NCBI RefSeq assembly: GCF_010686705.1
Contig: NZ_JAAGWY010000002.1
Span: 210,001-274,000 of the forward strand
Reading direction: 5' to 3'
Length of the DNA: 64,000 nt
Source: Leifsonia tongyongensis
Lineage (GTDB): Bacteria; Actinomycetota; Actinomycetes; Actinomycetales; Microbacteriaceae
Position numbers and translations under genes: made by a program. Position 1 is the first letter of the stretch. The number at the start of each line of letters is the position of its first letter. The notes below the pieces were generated by a model. That model was not told where the DNA came from. It did no database searches and saw nothing but the letters and a program-made list of their open reading frames with translations. Positions 42,193 to 50,936 of the stretch are shown here, in pieces.

Positions 42193-43044
42193 ATGAGGGC
42201 CATTTGGACGGGCGCTATCACCTTCGGACTCGTGAACGTCCCGGTGAAGGTGTACAGCGCGACGGAGGACCACGACGTGCAGCTTCACCAGGTGCACGAC
42301 GCCGACGGCGGGCGCATCCGGTATCAGCGCCGCTGCGAGATCGACGGCAAGATCATTCCCTACGAGCACATCGCGAAGGCGTATGAGGCGGGGGAGAAGA
42401 CGATAATCCTCACCGACGAGGATCTCGCGTCGTTGCCCGCGGAGCGCAGCCGCGAGATCGACGTCGTCGAGTTCGTGCCGAGCGACCAGATCGATCCCAT
42501 CATGTTCGACCGCAGCTACTATCTCGAACCCGACTCGAAGTCGGTGAAGGCGTACACGCTGCTGCGCCGCACCCTCGAGGATGCGGACCGCACGGCGATC
42601 GTGCTCTTCGCGCTTCGTCAGAAGACCCGTCTGGGTGCGCTCCGGGTGCACGGCGACGTGCTGATGCTCCAGGCGCTTCTCTGGGACGACGAGGTGCGCG
42701 AGGCGAGCTTCCCGGCCCTCGAGGAGCGGACGAGGCTCACCGAGCGCGAGCTCGACCTCTCGAACGCCCTCATGGAGAGCTTCGCCGGAGACTTCGCCCC
42801 GGAGAAGTACGCGGACGAATACCAGGAGGAGCTCCGCAAACTCATCGATGCCAAACTCGAGCGCGGTGACACGGTCGACACCGCAGAGACGTTCGGCGAG
42901 GAGGCCGAGAAGCAGGCGGGCGGCGGAGAGGTCATCGACCTGATGGAGGCGCTTCAGCGCAGTGTGGAGCGCAGCCGCGCCTCGAAGAAACCGGCGAAAG
43001 CCGAATCGTCGACCCAGGCAGGCAAGAAGCGTAAGCCCGCGTGA
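42193..43044 (+). CDS. ku: Ku protein (non-homologous end joining)
   Basis: A 283-residue bacterial Ku homodimer protein that binds DNA ends and recruits LigD. MRAIWTGAITFGLVNVPVKVY is the diagnostic start; IRYQRRCEIDGKIIPYEHI and FYLEP-like DRSYYLEPDSKSVKAYTLL mark the core domain. The Lys-rich C-terminal tail (RASKKPAKAESSTQAGKKRKPA ending) is usual in actinobacterial Ku. Start ATG 42193 without a strong ribosome-binding site; a TTGAAA at 42158-42163 may be its -35. It overlaps the topoisomerase IB gene by four bases. Confidence 0.95.
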   Translation: MRAIWTGAITFGLVNVPVKVYSATEDHDVQLHQVHDADGGRIRYQRRCEIDGKIIPYEHIAKAYEAGEKTIILTDEDLASLPAERSREIDVVEFVPSDQIDPIMFDRSYYLEPDSKSVKAYTLLRRTLEDADRTAIVLFALRQKTRLGALRVHGDVLMLQALLWDDEVREASFPALEERTRLTERELDLSNALMESFAGDFAPEKYADEYQEELRKLIDAKLERGDTVDTAETFGEEAEKQAGGGEVIDLMEALQRSVERSRASKKPAKAESSTQAGKKRKPA

Positions 43045-44009
43045 CGCGGCTCAGGCACAGCGACCCGGCCGGGCCCGGATACCGCCGTCTCACCTCGAAG
43101 AAGGGTCCGCGGTACGTCGACGAGGCGGGGAACGCGATCGTCGACGAGCGTGAGCTGGAGCGCATCCGGTCGCTCGTCATCCCGCCCGCATGGGTCGACG
43201 TGTGGATCTGCGCCGACGCCAACGGGCACATCCAGGCGGTGGGCACGGACCAGGCCGGGCGCCGGCAGTACCTGTACCACGAGTCGTGGCGTCAGCACCA
43301 GGACCGCATCAAGTTCGACCGCGCCCTGCAGCTGGCCGAGACCCTGCCCGCGGCTCGCGGGCGAGTGACCCGCGACCTGCGCTCCGACCAGTTCGGCCAG
43401 GACCGCACGCTCGCGGCCGCCTTCCGCATCATCGACCTCGGCTCTCTCCGCATCGGCAGCGAGGAGTACCTCCAGACCAACGGCAGCCGCGGCCTCACCA
43501 CGCTGTTGTGCCGGCATGTCCGCATCGACGGCGACGAGGTCACCCTGACCTTCCCGGCCAAGAGCGGTCAGAAATGGGCGTCGACGGTCGCGGATGCCGA
43601 CGTCGCCGCCCTGCTCGGAGAGATCGTCGAGACGCGAGGGCCGCGATCGCGGCTGCTCGCCTGGCGTGACACGCAGTGGCACACCATCCGTCCCGCTTCG
43701 CTGAACGAGTACATCCGTGCGAAGACGGGCGGCGAATTCACCGCGAAGGACTTCCGCACCCTGCACGGGACGATCGTGGCAGCCAGGGCCCTCGCCCAGC
43801 TGGGCACCGCAGGCTCCGACGCACAGCGAAGGAAGCGGATGACGTCGGCCGTCGCCGAGACCGCCGAAGCGCTTGGGAACACGCCGGCAATCGCCCGCAA
43901 CAGCTACATCGACCCGCGGGTGTTCGACCACTATCGCGCCGGCGAGGTCATCGACGTGGCGTCGGGGCGCGCACCTGAACGCGCACTGGTCGAGCTGCTT
44001 GCCTTATAG
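43041..44009 (+). CDS. DNA topoisomerase IB (poxvirus type)
   Basis: A 322-residue type IB topoisomerase that relaxes supercoils through a 3'-phosphotyrosyl link. GRRQYLYHESWRQHQDRIKFD is a family hallmark, followed by LGSLRIGSEEYLQTNGSRGLTTL and the catalytic RNSYIDPRVF with Tyr289. It is shorter than eukaryotic Top1 and matches the bacterial poxvirus-like group. GTG start in a GTGA overlap with ku; thus co-transcribed with it. A topo IB next to Ku/LigD suggests a shared DNA-end or stress-response role, but this is inference. Confidence 0.9.
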   Translation: MTRLRHSDPAGPGYRRLTSKKGPRYVDEAGNAIVDERELERIRSLVIPPAWVDVWICADANGHIQAVGTDQAGRRQYLYHESWRQHQDRIKFDRALQLAETLPAARGRVTRDLRSDQFGQDRTLAAAFRIIDLGSLRIGSEEYLQTNGSRGLTTLLCRHVRIDGDEVTLTFPAKSGQKWASTVADADVAALLGEIVETRGPRSRLLAWRDTQWHTIRPASLNEYIRAKTGGEFTAKDFRTLHGTIVAARALAQLGTAGSDAQRRKRMTSAVAETAEALGNTPAIARNSYIDPRVFDHYRAGEVIDVASGRAPERALVELLAL

Positions 44010-44127
44010 CTGATCGGCCGAGGCAGTGTCAACCCCTTGTCGGGGGTCGAGCTCGCATGTTTATCTGACCGTGGTCCGGATGCCCGACCGTAGCCGGACC
44101 GCTACAAGAGAAGACACGGAGACCGAC

Positions 44128-45035
<908 letters not shown>

Positions 45036-45039
<4 letters not shown>

Positions 45040-45080
45040 CCGGGCCTCGCCTGACCGGGCCTCGCCTGACCGGGCCTCGG
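45036..45080. repeat. 15-bp tandem repeat, three copies
   Basis: Unit (C/T)TGACCGGGCCTCG(C/G), three uninterrupted copies beginning at the stop codon of the sigma-factor gene. Each copy carries an in-frame TGA, giving triple stop codons. Confidence 0.7.
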
Positions 45081-45091
45081 CTGACCTGAAC

Positions 45092-45265
45092 TCAGGCCAG
45101 GTCGGGGTTCTCGTGTTCGGCCGTGGCCTGGTCGAACGGGATGTCGCCCGGGCGGTCGCCCTGCGAGGCGTCCGTATCGTCGGCCGTTGCGCCGCCTGCT
45201 GGCGCGCTCACTGGTGTCGGGTCGGCGGGCGTGCTCGAACCGGGGGTGGAGTCTGCGGCTGTCAT
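45092..45265 (-). CDS. small acidic hypothetical protein (57 residues)
   Basis: Too short for most gene finders. ATG at 45263-45265, stop at 45092-45094. The product is acidic and Pro/Thr/Ala-rich (MTAADSTPGSSTPADP, then GDRPGDIPFDQATAEHE) with no membrane segment. A GCGAGG lies 14 bases before the ATG. Third codon positions are GC-rich as in real genes of this genome. Function unknown; no family recognised. It is convergent with the sigma-factor gene. Confidence 0.5.
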   Translation of the reverse strand: MTAADSTPGSSTPADPTPVSAPAGGATADDTDASQGDRPGDIPFDQATAEHENPDLA

Positions 45266-45378
45266 GAGCGTTCAGCCTCGCTTTCCTGCAGCTGTTCCGG
45301 TGCTGTCATCAGCACCACACCGTCCACGCTAGGCGTCTCGACGCCGAAGGACAACCGGCTCTCGACGCGCACTCAGGT

Positions 45379-45723
45379 TCACCGTCGTTGCGGTGCAATC
45401 TCGGCGTTCGCTTCGTCGCGCCCGAGGGCGCCGATCTCCTCGGTGAGCTGGAGTCCCTGCGCACTGTTCGACGAGAGCGTGAGCGCCTCGAGCCACTCCT
45501 TGTTGATCTTGGGCTGACGGCCGCCGTTGTAGCGGAACAGCAGGGGGATCGCGGGGTCGATCCAGATCGCGCTGCGTCCGTCGCCGACGCTCTGCTCATC
45601 GCGCCAGGAGAAGAAGAACCCCTCCTTGCGCCTGAGCTTCAAGCCGATGACGATCTGCAGGTGCGCGAGAACCCGGTCTTCGAAACCGATCTCCGTCGTC
45701 GTCCCGTAAATGAGCTTGCCCAT
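45379..45723 (-). CDS. small conserved hypothetical protein (often mis-named DNA ligase)
   Basis: A 114-residue soluble protein starting MGKLIYGTTTEIGFEDRVLA, with LKLRRKEGFFFSW and IWIDPAIPLLFRYNG. Relatives in Microbacteriaceae carry the automatic name ATP-dependent DNA ligase, but neither the KxDG motif nor the length of a ligase is present, so the function is unknown. The ATG at 45721-45723 has TAGTTT six bases upstream, a leaderless arrangement. Confidence 0.65.
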   Translation of the reverse strand: MGKLIYGTTTEIGFEDRVLAHLQIVIGLKLRRKEGFFFSWRDEQSVGDGRSAIWIDPAIPLLFRYNGGRQPKINKEWLEALTLSSNSAQGLQLTEEIGALGRDEANAEIAPQRR

Positions 45724-45800
45724 GCTGAGAAACTACAACACCACGTCGCGCTCCATGCATTTCAGGCGGGCTGCAGGATCGGCCCATTTTGTCAATCCCC

Positions 45801-45828
45801 TTGCCACACTCATTTGCGCGCCTAGGGT
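45801..45828 (+). promoter_or_regulatory. promoter TTGCCA-16-TAGGGT
   Basis: -35 TTGCCA (45801-45806) and -10 TAGGGT (45823-45828) with a 16-base spacer, 22 bases before the ATG of the 75-residue gene. Good match to actinobacterial sigma-70-type promoters. Confidence 0.55.
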
Positions 45829-45850
45829 TGCCCCAACGATCGGAGACACC

Positions 45851-46078
45851 ATGGAACGAGGGGAATCCTGGGTTGTCGAGCACGGGGGACATCACTATTT
45901 CACGAGCGCGGAGATGTCGCAGGCGTTCCTGAACCAGGCGGATCGCGCGATCGCCAGCGGCGAGCCGACGCTCGTCGTCCTCCGCCACACCAAGGGTGTC
46001 GAGTTGCTCCTCATCACGGACGCGTCGTCGTTCCGGGTGGTGTCGCGCGAAGCGCACGCGCGCGCCGATCGTCCCTGA
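45851..46078 (+). CDS. small hypothetical protein
   Basis: A 75-residue soluble protein (WVVEHGGHHYFTSAEMSQAF, then TLVVLRHTKGVELLLITDASSFRVV). No family recognised. ATG with CGGAGA upstream, behind a good promoter. It lies 10 bases before the end of the convergent MarR-type gene. Confidence 0.5.
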   Translation: MERGESWVVEHGGHHYFTSAEMSQAFLNQADRAIASGEPTLVVLRHTKGVELLLITDASSFRVVSREAHARADRP

Positions 46079-46088
46079 CGCGCTCGCC

Positions 46089-46646
46089 TCAGGCGTCTGC
46101 GGTGGGCTCAGAGACGGAGCTGAGCTCCGTGAGGAAGCGGATGACCACCTCGCGCTCCGCAGGCGTCAGTCGCTTGGCGACCTCGAACCGTCGCGCGTGC
46201 TGGCGGCCCACCGTGCGCCTCACTTCCTGATGTGTCTCGTCGGTGATCGCGATCGTGATCACGCGACGGTCGGTGGGATGCGGGTGGCGCTCGATGTGGC
46301 CGGCTCGCTCCAACCGGTCGAGCAGCTTGGTGGTGGAGGCGGTGGAGACGTGCAGGTGTTCGGCGAGGGCGCCGGCCGTGACCTCGACGCCCTGGTTCAT
46401 CGAGGCGATGATGTAGCGCAGCGCCTTCATGTCGGTCTCGTTGAGTTTCATGTGGGTGCGCGACTCGAAGTTGAGGCGCTGCTCGGCCTCTCGCCAGTCG
46501 CGGATCGCGGTGAGCACCGCGACGACCTGGTCGAGCTCCTGTTCGCTGAGGTCGTCGTGGATGACGAGTTCCTGCCGCGGGTCGATGACACGGGGGTCGA
46601 GGAGCGAGCCGGAGATCCTCCGCGCATCATCCCGTCCCGAAGCCAT
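46089..46646 (-). CDS. crtR: MarR-type regulator of carotenogenesis (CrtR-like)
   Basis: A 185-residue MarR protein. The winged helix has LNETDMKALRYIIASMNQGV, GALAEHLHVSTASTTKLLDR and the wing HPTDRRVITIAI, with long helices at both ends. In Corynebacterium glutamicum a MarR protein, CrtR, is encoded divergently from crtE, represses the crt operon and is released by isoprenyl diphosphates such as GGPP. Position and family match, so this is the likely homologue; identity of the ligand is carried over by inference. Start ATG 46644-46646 with TAGGAT six bases upstream (leaderless). Operator at 46681-46697. Confidence 0.8.
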   Translation of the reverse strand: MASGRDDARRISGSLLDPRVIDPRQELVIHDDLSEQELDQVVAVLTAIRDWREAEQRLNFESRTHMKLNETDMKALRYIIASMNQGVEVTAGALAEHLHVSTASTTKLLDRLERAGHIERHPHPTDRRVITIAITDETHQEVRRTVGRQHARRFEVAKRLTPAEREVVIRFLTELSSVSEPTADA

Positions 46647-46652
46647 GGAACC

Positions 46653-46658
46653 ATCCTA
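46653..46658 (-). promoter_or_regulatory. -10 hexamer TAGGAT of leaderless crtR
   Basis: Minus-strand TAGGAT, six bases before the ATG of the MarR gene. Confidence 0.5.
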
Positions 46659-46680
46659 TTGCACCGGCAAGAAGCGTGCT

Positions 46681-46697
46681 AAGTTATTTACTAACTT
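46681..46697. promoter_or_regulatory. palindromic operator between crtR and crtE
   Basis: AAGTTA-TTTAC-TAACTT, a perfect inverted repeat of six-base arms with a five-base spacer, 23 bases before the crtE start. A second near-palindrome TTGGCTAGCTAA overlaps its right end. The most likely binding site for CrtR. Confidence 0.65.
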
Positions 46698-46719
46698 GGC
46701 TAGCTAAAGGATGGTGACG

Positions 46720-47796
46720 ATGATGGCGATGACCCAGATCGAGTCTCCGGCCCGGCCCGACCTGATGGTCGACGTCGAGCACCGCATCCGGTCATTCTTC
46801 GCCGGCCGCCTTGACGATGCGGCCCATTACGGGAGTGAGTACGAGCACCTCTGGCAGGCTGCCTCGCGTGCGAGCGCGGGCGGCAAGCGACTGCGCCCCA
46901 TGCTGGTTCTCGTCGCGCACGGCGGGGTGCACGGGTCGGATGCGGCGCAAGCGGTCGAGCTCGCCGTCGCGTTCGAACTGCTGCACACGGCTTTCCTCCT
47001 GCACGACGATGTGATCGACGGCGACGAGGTCAGGCGCGGCGTGCCGAACGTGGTCGGAGAATTCGGCCTGGATGCACGCCGCCGGGCGATCAGTGAGGCG
47101 AGAGCCGAACAGTGGGGGCGAACCGCTGCGATCCTGGCGGGCGATCTGCTCATTCACTATTCGCAGTCGCTGGTCGCCCGGCTCGACGTCGATCGCGACA
47201 CCCGAATCGCCCTGCTCGACGTGCTCGACCGGGGTGTCTTCGTGACGGCCGCGGGCGAACTCGCCGATGTGTCGTACAGCGTCGGCGTGACCGAGCCACG
47301 GCTGACGGATGCGCTCGACATGACCGAGCGCAAGACCGCGGCGTACTCGTTCGAGGCGCCGCTGATCGCGGGGGCGATCCTGGGCGGCGCCGATCGAGAG
47401 TGCATCCGCGCCCTGGGGGAGTACGGCAGGCTGCTCGGTGTCGCCTTCCAGCTGGGGGACGACCTTCTCGGCACGTTCGGCGCAGAGGGCGTCACGGGCA
47501 AGAGCGTCGTCAACGATCTCCGCGAAGGGAAAGAGACGCCCCTCGTCTCATTTGCACGCGCGACCGACGAGTGGGCTCGCGTCGACGATCTGTTCGGCAG
47601 ACCGGACCTCAGTCCGAAGGAGGCCGACAGGCTCCGTTCGGCGCTCGAGCTCTGCGGCGCCCGCGCCTTCGTCGAGTCCCTCGTCGCCGATCACGTCCGC
47701 GATGCGGTCGCCGCACTCGACGTCGCCGCCGTTCCGGCCGGGCTCGCGTCCCAGCTCGAAGGGTTCGCTGGCACCTGCATCGGGAGGGCCTCGTGA
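46720..47796 (+). CDS. crtE: geranylgeranyl diphosphate synthase (IdsA/CrtE)
   Basis: A 358-residue trans-prenyltransferase that builds GGPP from FPP and IPP, the first step of carotenoid supply. The first aspartate-rich motif is HDDVIDGDEVRRG (Asp96, Asp97, Asp100); the second lies in AFQLGDDLLGTFG; GGKRLRPMLVLVAHGG and LLIHYSQSL are also conserved. ATG 46720 is preferred because AAAGGA lies eight bases upstream; an ATG at 46711 is possible. It heads a six-gene operon in which every following start overlaps the preceding stop by four bases. Confidence 0.9.
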   Translation: MMAMTQIESPARPDLMVDVEHRIRSFFAGRLDDAAHYGSEYEHLWQAASRASAGGKRLRPMLVLVAHGGVHGSDAAQAVELAVAFELLHTAFLLHDDVIDGDEVRRGVPNVVGEFGLDARRRAISEARAEQWGRTAAILAGDLLIHYSQSLVARLDVDRDTRIALLDVLDRGVFVTAAGELADVSYSVGVTEPRLTDALDMTERKTAAYSFEAPLIAGAILGGADRECIRALGEYGRLLGVAFQLGDDLLGTFGAEGVTGKSVVNDLREGKETPLVSFARATDEWARVDDLFGRPDLSPKEADRLRSALELCGARAFVESLVADHVRDAVAALDVAAVPAGLASQLEGFAGTCIGRAS

Positions 47797-48707
47797 CGCG
47801 CGAAGCTGCATCCGCAGCGGTCACGACGGTCGAGCATCCGACCGACCTCGCCCTGTACCGCCGGGCCGCCCACGCGAGCTCGGCGCGCGTCATCCACGAG
47901 TACTCGACCTCGTTCAGTATGGCCACCCGCCTACTCGCGCCGAGCGTGCGTCCCCAGGTCGAGGACATCTACGCGCTCGTCCGGATCGCCGACGAGATCG
48001 TCGACGGCGCAGCGGAAGAGGCCGGAGTCGATCTCGCGGGCCGACGCGATCTGCTCGACCAGCTCGAAGCGGACACTGAGAAGGCGATACGCAGCGGGTA
48101 CAGCACGAACCTGGTCGTGCACGCCTTCGCGACGACTGCGCGGCAGGTCGGAATCGGGACCGATCTGACCGCGCCGTTCTTCCGGTCCATGCGGCGCGAC
48201 CTCAGCCCGGTCGACTTCTCGGCCGACGAACTCGCCGCCTACATCTACGGTTCGGCCGAGGTGATCGGGCTGATGTGCCTGCGCGCCTTCCTCGCCGAGC
48301 AGCCGGTCGACGACGCCTGCAGGGCGCGGCTCGAGTCGGGCGCCAGGCAACTGGGTGCGGCCTTCCAGAAGATCAACTTCCTCCGCGACCTCGCTGTCGA
48401 CTGGACGGAGCTCGGGCGCAACTACTTTCCCGGAATCGACCCTGCGCGCCTGACGGAGCGCCAGAAGCTCGACCTCGTCGTCGACATCGACGCGGACCTC
48501 GGCGCCGCGGCAGAGGCGATCCCTGAGCTGCCGGAGAACTGCCGGCGTGCGATCGTCGCCGTGTACGGATTGTTCGCAGAACTCAGCGACCGCATCCGTG
48601 CGACCCCGGCACGCTCACTGGCCGTCACCCGGGTGAGCGTGCCGACGCGAACGAAACTGGCCATCCTTGTCCGCGCCACCGCCGGGTGGGGCGGGGGAGC
48701 GCGGTGA
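47793..48707 (+). CDS. crtB: phytoene synthase
   Basis: A 304-residue squalene/phytoene synthase that joins two GGPP molecules head to head to 15-cis-phytoene. IHEYSTSFSMATRLL and YALVRIADEIVDGAA (first Asp-rich motif) are followed by the second, AFQKINFLRDLAVDWTELGR, with NYFPG. GTG start overlapping the crtE stop by four bases. Cytoplasmic, membrane-associated. Second gene of the operon. Confidence 0.9.
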   Translation: MTREAASAAVTTVEHPTDLALYRRAAHASSARVIHEYSTSFSMATRLLAPSVRPQVEDIYALVRIADEIVDGAAEEAGVDLAGRRDLLDQLEADTEKAIRSGYSTNLVVHAFATTARQVGIGTDLTAPFFRSMRRDLSPVDFSADELAAYIYGSAEVIGLMCLRAFLAEQPVDDACRARLESGARQLGAAFQKINFLRDLAVDWTELGRNYFPGIDPARLTERQKLDLVVDIDADLGAAAEAIPELPENCRRAIVAVYGLFAELSDRIRATPARSLAVTRVSVPTRTKLAILVRATAGWGGGAR

Positions 48708-50296
48708 CACCGACCGTCCCAGCCGGCCGGGGCGATCGCGTGGTCGTGATCGGCGCGGGGATCGCCGGGCTTGCGACAGCGGCGCTCCTGTCCAGGGAGG
48801 GCTACCGTGTGACGGTCGTCGAGGCCCGGGACGAGGTCGGCGGGCGCGCGGGCTCGTGGGAGCGCGACGGTTTCCGCTTCGAAACAGGACCATCGTGGTA
48901 CCTGATGCCCGACGTGTTCGACCACTTCTTCCGGCTTCTCGGCACGAACACCCGCGAACAACTCGACCTGGTGCGACTCGACCCGGGGTACCGGGTCTTC
49001 TTCGAGGGGGAGGCCGAGCCGCTTGAGATCACGGCCGACCTCGTGAGGAACCTCGCAGCCTTCGAGCGCATCGAGCCGGGCGCGAGCGCGGCCCTCTCCC
49101 GCTATCTGCGGAGTGCCCGCGAGACGTACCGGATGGCCGTCGACCGCTTCCTGTACAGCACCTTCGCATCCTTCCGCCCGCTGCTGACCAGGGACGTGCT
49201 CGCACGCGCCCCGAGGCTCGGGCGGCTGCTCCTCGAGCCGCTCGACCGATTCATCGGGCGCTACGTCAGCGACCGCAGGCTGCAGCAGGTGCTCGGCTAC
49301 CCGGCCGTCTTCCTGGGAACCTCGCCGTTCGACGCGCCCAGCATGTATCACCTGATGAGCTTCCTCGACCTCGAGGACGGTGTGCTGTACCCCCGTGGCG
49401 GGTTCGTCGCTCTCATCGACAGGGTGAGGGCGCTTGCAGAGGCCGGAGGCGCCGAGATCGTGACGGGCGCGCGGGTGACGGCCATCGCATCCGCCGTGCT
49501 CACGGTCGGTGACGACCGTCCGCGGGTGGTCGGTGTCGATGTGACGGATGCGATCGGCTCGCGTCGCATTCCGGCCGAGGTCGTCGTCTCGGCCGCCGAC
49601 CTGCACCACACCGAGACGGCACTGCTTCCGCTCGAGCACCGCACGTATCCGCAGCGCTGGTGGGATTCCCGTGTCTCCGGCCCTGGCGCCGTGCTCGTGC
49701 TGCTCGGCGTCGGCGGAGACCTCCCCGGGCTGGCCCACCACAGTCTCTTCTTCACGAAGGACTGGCGCGGGGATTTCCGCCGGATCTTCGGTGACCCGTC
49801 GTCCGTCCCGGAGCCCGCCTCGCTGTACGTCTGCCGGCCGAGCGCGACGGATGCAGGCGTCGCACCCGACGGCGCCCAGAACCTCTTCGTCCTCGTGCCG
49901 GTACCCGCCGACCCCGCGATCGGGCACGGCGGTCTCGACGGGGGCGGGTCGCTGCAGGTGGAGGCCATCGCCGACGCGGCTATCGACCAGGTGGCGGCCT
50001 GGGCGCGGATCCCCGACCTCCGGGACCGCATCGTCCTGCGCCGCACGATCGGCCCGGCGGACTTCGAGCGCGACCTCAACGCGTGGAAGGGCGGCGCGCT
50101 CGGGCCTGCGCACACCCTGCGGCAGAGCGCGTTCCTGCGGGGACGCAACGCCTCGGCGCGCGTCGCGGGCCTCTACTACGCGGGTGGAAGCACGACTCCG
50201 GGAATCGGGTTGCCGATGTGCCTTATCAGCGCCGAACTCGTGGTGAAACGGCTGCGCGGCGACACGTCGACCGGACCACTCGCGGAGCCGTTGTGA
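48704..50296 (+). CDS. crtI: phytoene desaturase
   Basis: A 530-residue CrtI-type desaturase. The N-terminal FAD site is VVVIGAGIAGLATAALLSRE (GxGxxG), with DEVGGRAGSWERDGFRFETG. The C-terminal signature is GLYYAGGSTTPGIGLPMCL. It introduces four double bonds to give lycopene. GTG start in a GTGA overlap with crtB. The frame and length match actinobacterial CrtI (about 500-550 residues). Confidence 0.92.
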   Translation: MTPTVPAGRGDRVVVIGAGIAGLATAALLSREGYRVTVVEARDEVGGRAGSWERDGFRFETGPSWYLMPDVFDHFFRLLGTNTREQLDLVRLDPGYRVFFEGEAEPLEITADLVRNLAAFERIEPGASAALSRYLRSARETYRMAVDRFLYSTFASFRPLLTRDVLARAPRLGRLLLEPLDRFIGRYVSDRRLQQVLGYPAVFLGTSPFDAPSMYHLMSFLDLEDGVLYPRGGFVALIDRVRALAEAGGAEIVTGARVTAIASAVLTVGDDRPRVVGVDVTDAIGSRRIPAEVVVSAADLHHTETALLPLEHRTYPQRWWDSRVSGPGAVLVLLGVGGDLPGLAHHSLFFTKDWRGDFRRIFGDPSSVPEPASLYVCRPSATDAGVAPDGAQNLFVLVPVPADPAIGHGGLDGGGSLQVEAIADAAIDQVAAWARIPDLRDRIVLRRTIGPADFERDLNAWKGGALGPAHTLRQSAFLRGRNASARVAGLYYAGGSTTPGIGLPMCLISAELVVKRLRGDTSTGPLAEPL

Positions 50297-50619
50297 GCAT
50301 CCTCTACCTTCTCAGCCTGCTCGGCGCGCTCGGTTGCATGGTGCTGCTCGACCGGCGCTTCCGCCTGTTCTTCTGGCGAGACGCCTGGCGCGCCACCGTG
50401 GTCGGCGTGATCGGGCTGGTGTTCTTCGTCGTCTGGGATCTCCTCGGCATAGCTCTGGGCATCTTCGCCCGGGGCGAGGCGCCCATCAGCACCGGCGTCC
50501 TAATCGCCCCCGAACTGCCGATCGAGGAGCTCTTCTTCCTCGCGTTCCTCTGCTATCTCACGATGATCCTGATCGCGGGCGCGCGGCTCGTGCTCGACCG
50601 GGGGAGGCGCCGCCCATGA
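50293..50619 (+). CDS. crtYe: C50 carotenoid epsilon-cyclase subunit CrtYe
   Basis: A 108-residue membrane protein of the heterodimeric lycopene cyclase family, with three helices (ILYLLSLLGALGCMVLL; TVVGVIGLVFFVVWDLLGIAL; LFFLAFLCYLTMILIAGARL). The conserved PELPIEELFFL motif holds the catalytic acids. With CrtYf it cyclises the C50 precursor flavuxanthin. GTG start overlaps the crtI stop. Confidence 0.85.
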   Translation: MSILYLLSLLGALGCMVLLDRRFRLFFWRDAWRATVVGVIGLVFFVVWDLLGIALGIFARGEAPISTGVLIAPELPIEELFFLAFLCYLTMILIAGARLVLDRGRRRP

Positions 50620-50936
50620 CGTATGGCCTGCTTGCTGCCGGTTTCCTCGCGATCGCAGTCGTGACCCTCCTCGGCGCGCTAACGCGGGCGGTCGACCGCC
50701 GGGAGCTCATCCGGCGCTGGCGCGCGCCTGCCGCGATCGCTGCGTTCGTGCTCATCGCGCTGACCGTCGTGTTCGACAACCTGATGATCGCCGCTGGACT
50801 GATGCGGTACGCGAGCCCGGAGGTCTCCGGCCCGGCGATCGGCCTGATGCCGGCGCTCGATCTCGCCTATCCGGTCGCCGCAGTCATCCTCCTGCCCGCA
50901 CTGTGGCTGCTCTTCCGGCGAAAGGGCGACGGATGA
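50616..50936 (+). CDS. crtYf: C50 carotenoid epsilon-cyclase subunit CrtYf
   Basis: A 106-residue partner of CrtYe with three membrane helices and the conserved FDNLMIAAGLMRY segment near the middle (residues 53-65). Start ATG in an ATGA overlap with crtYe. The order crtYe-crtYf-crtEb is that of C. glutamicum, which makes decaprenoxanthin. Confidence 0.85.
   Translation: MTYGLLAAGFLAIAVVTLLGALTRAVDRRELIRRWRAPAAIAAFVLIALTVVFDNLMIAAGLMRYASPEVSGPAIGLMPALDLAYPVAAVILLPALWLLFRRKGDG

Noticed and set aside
43992-44066. Terminator hairpin AACCCC-TTGTC-GGGGGT before the sigma factor
   Set aside because: Short, and it overlaps the likely -35 of the sigma-factor gene; the evidence does not allow a choice between the two readings.
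45379-45723. ATP-dependent DNA ligase
   Set aside because: The name is common in automatic annotation of relatives, but the protein is 114 residues and lacks the KxDG lysine and other ligase motifs.
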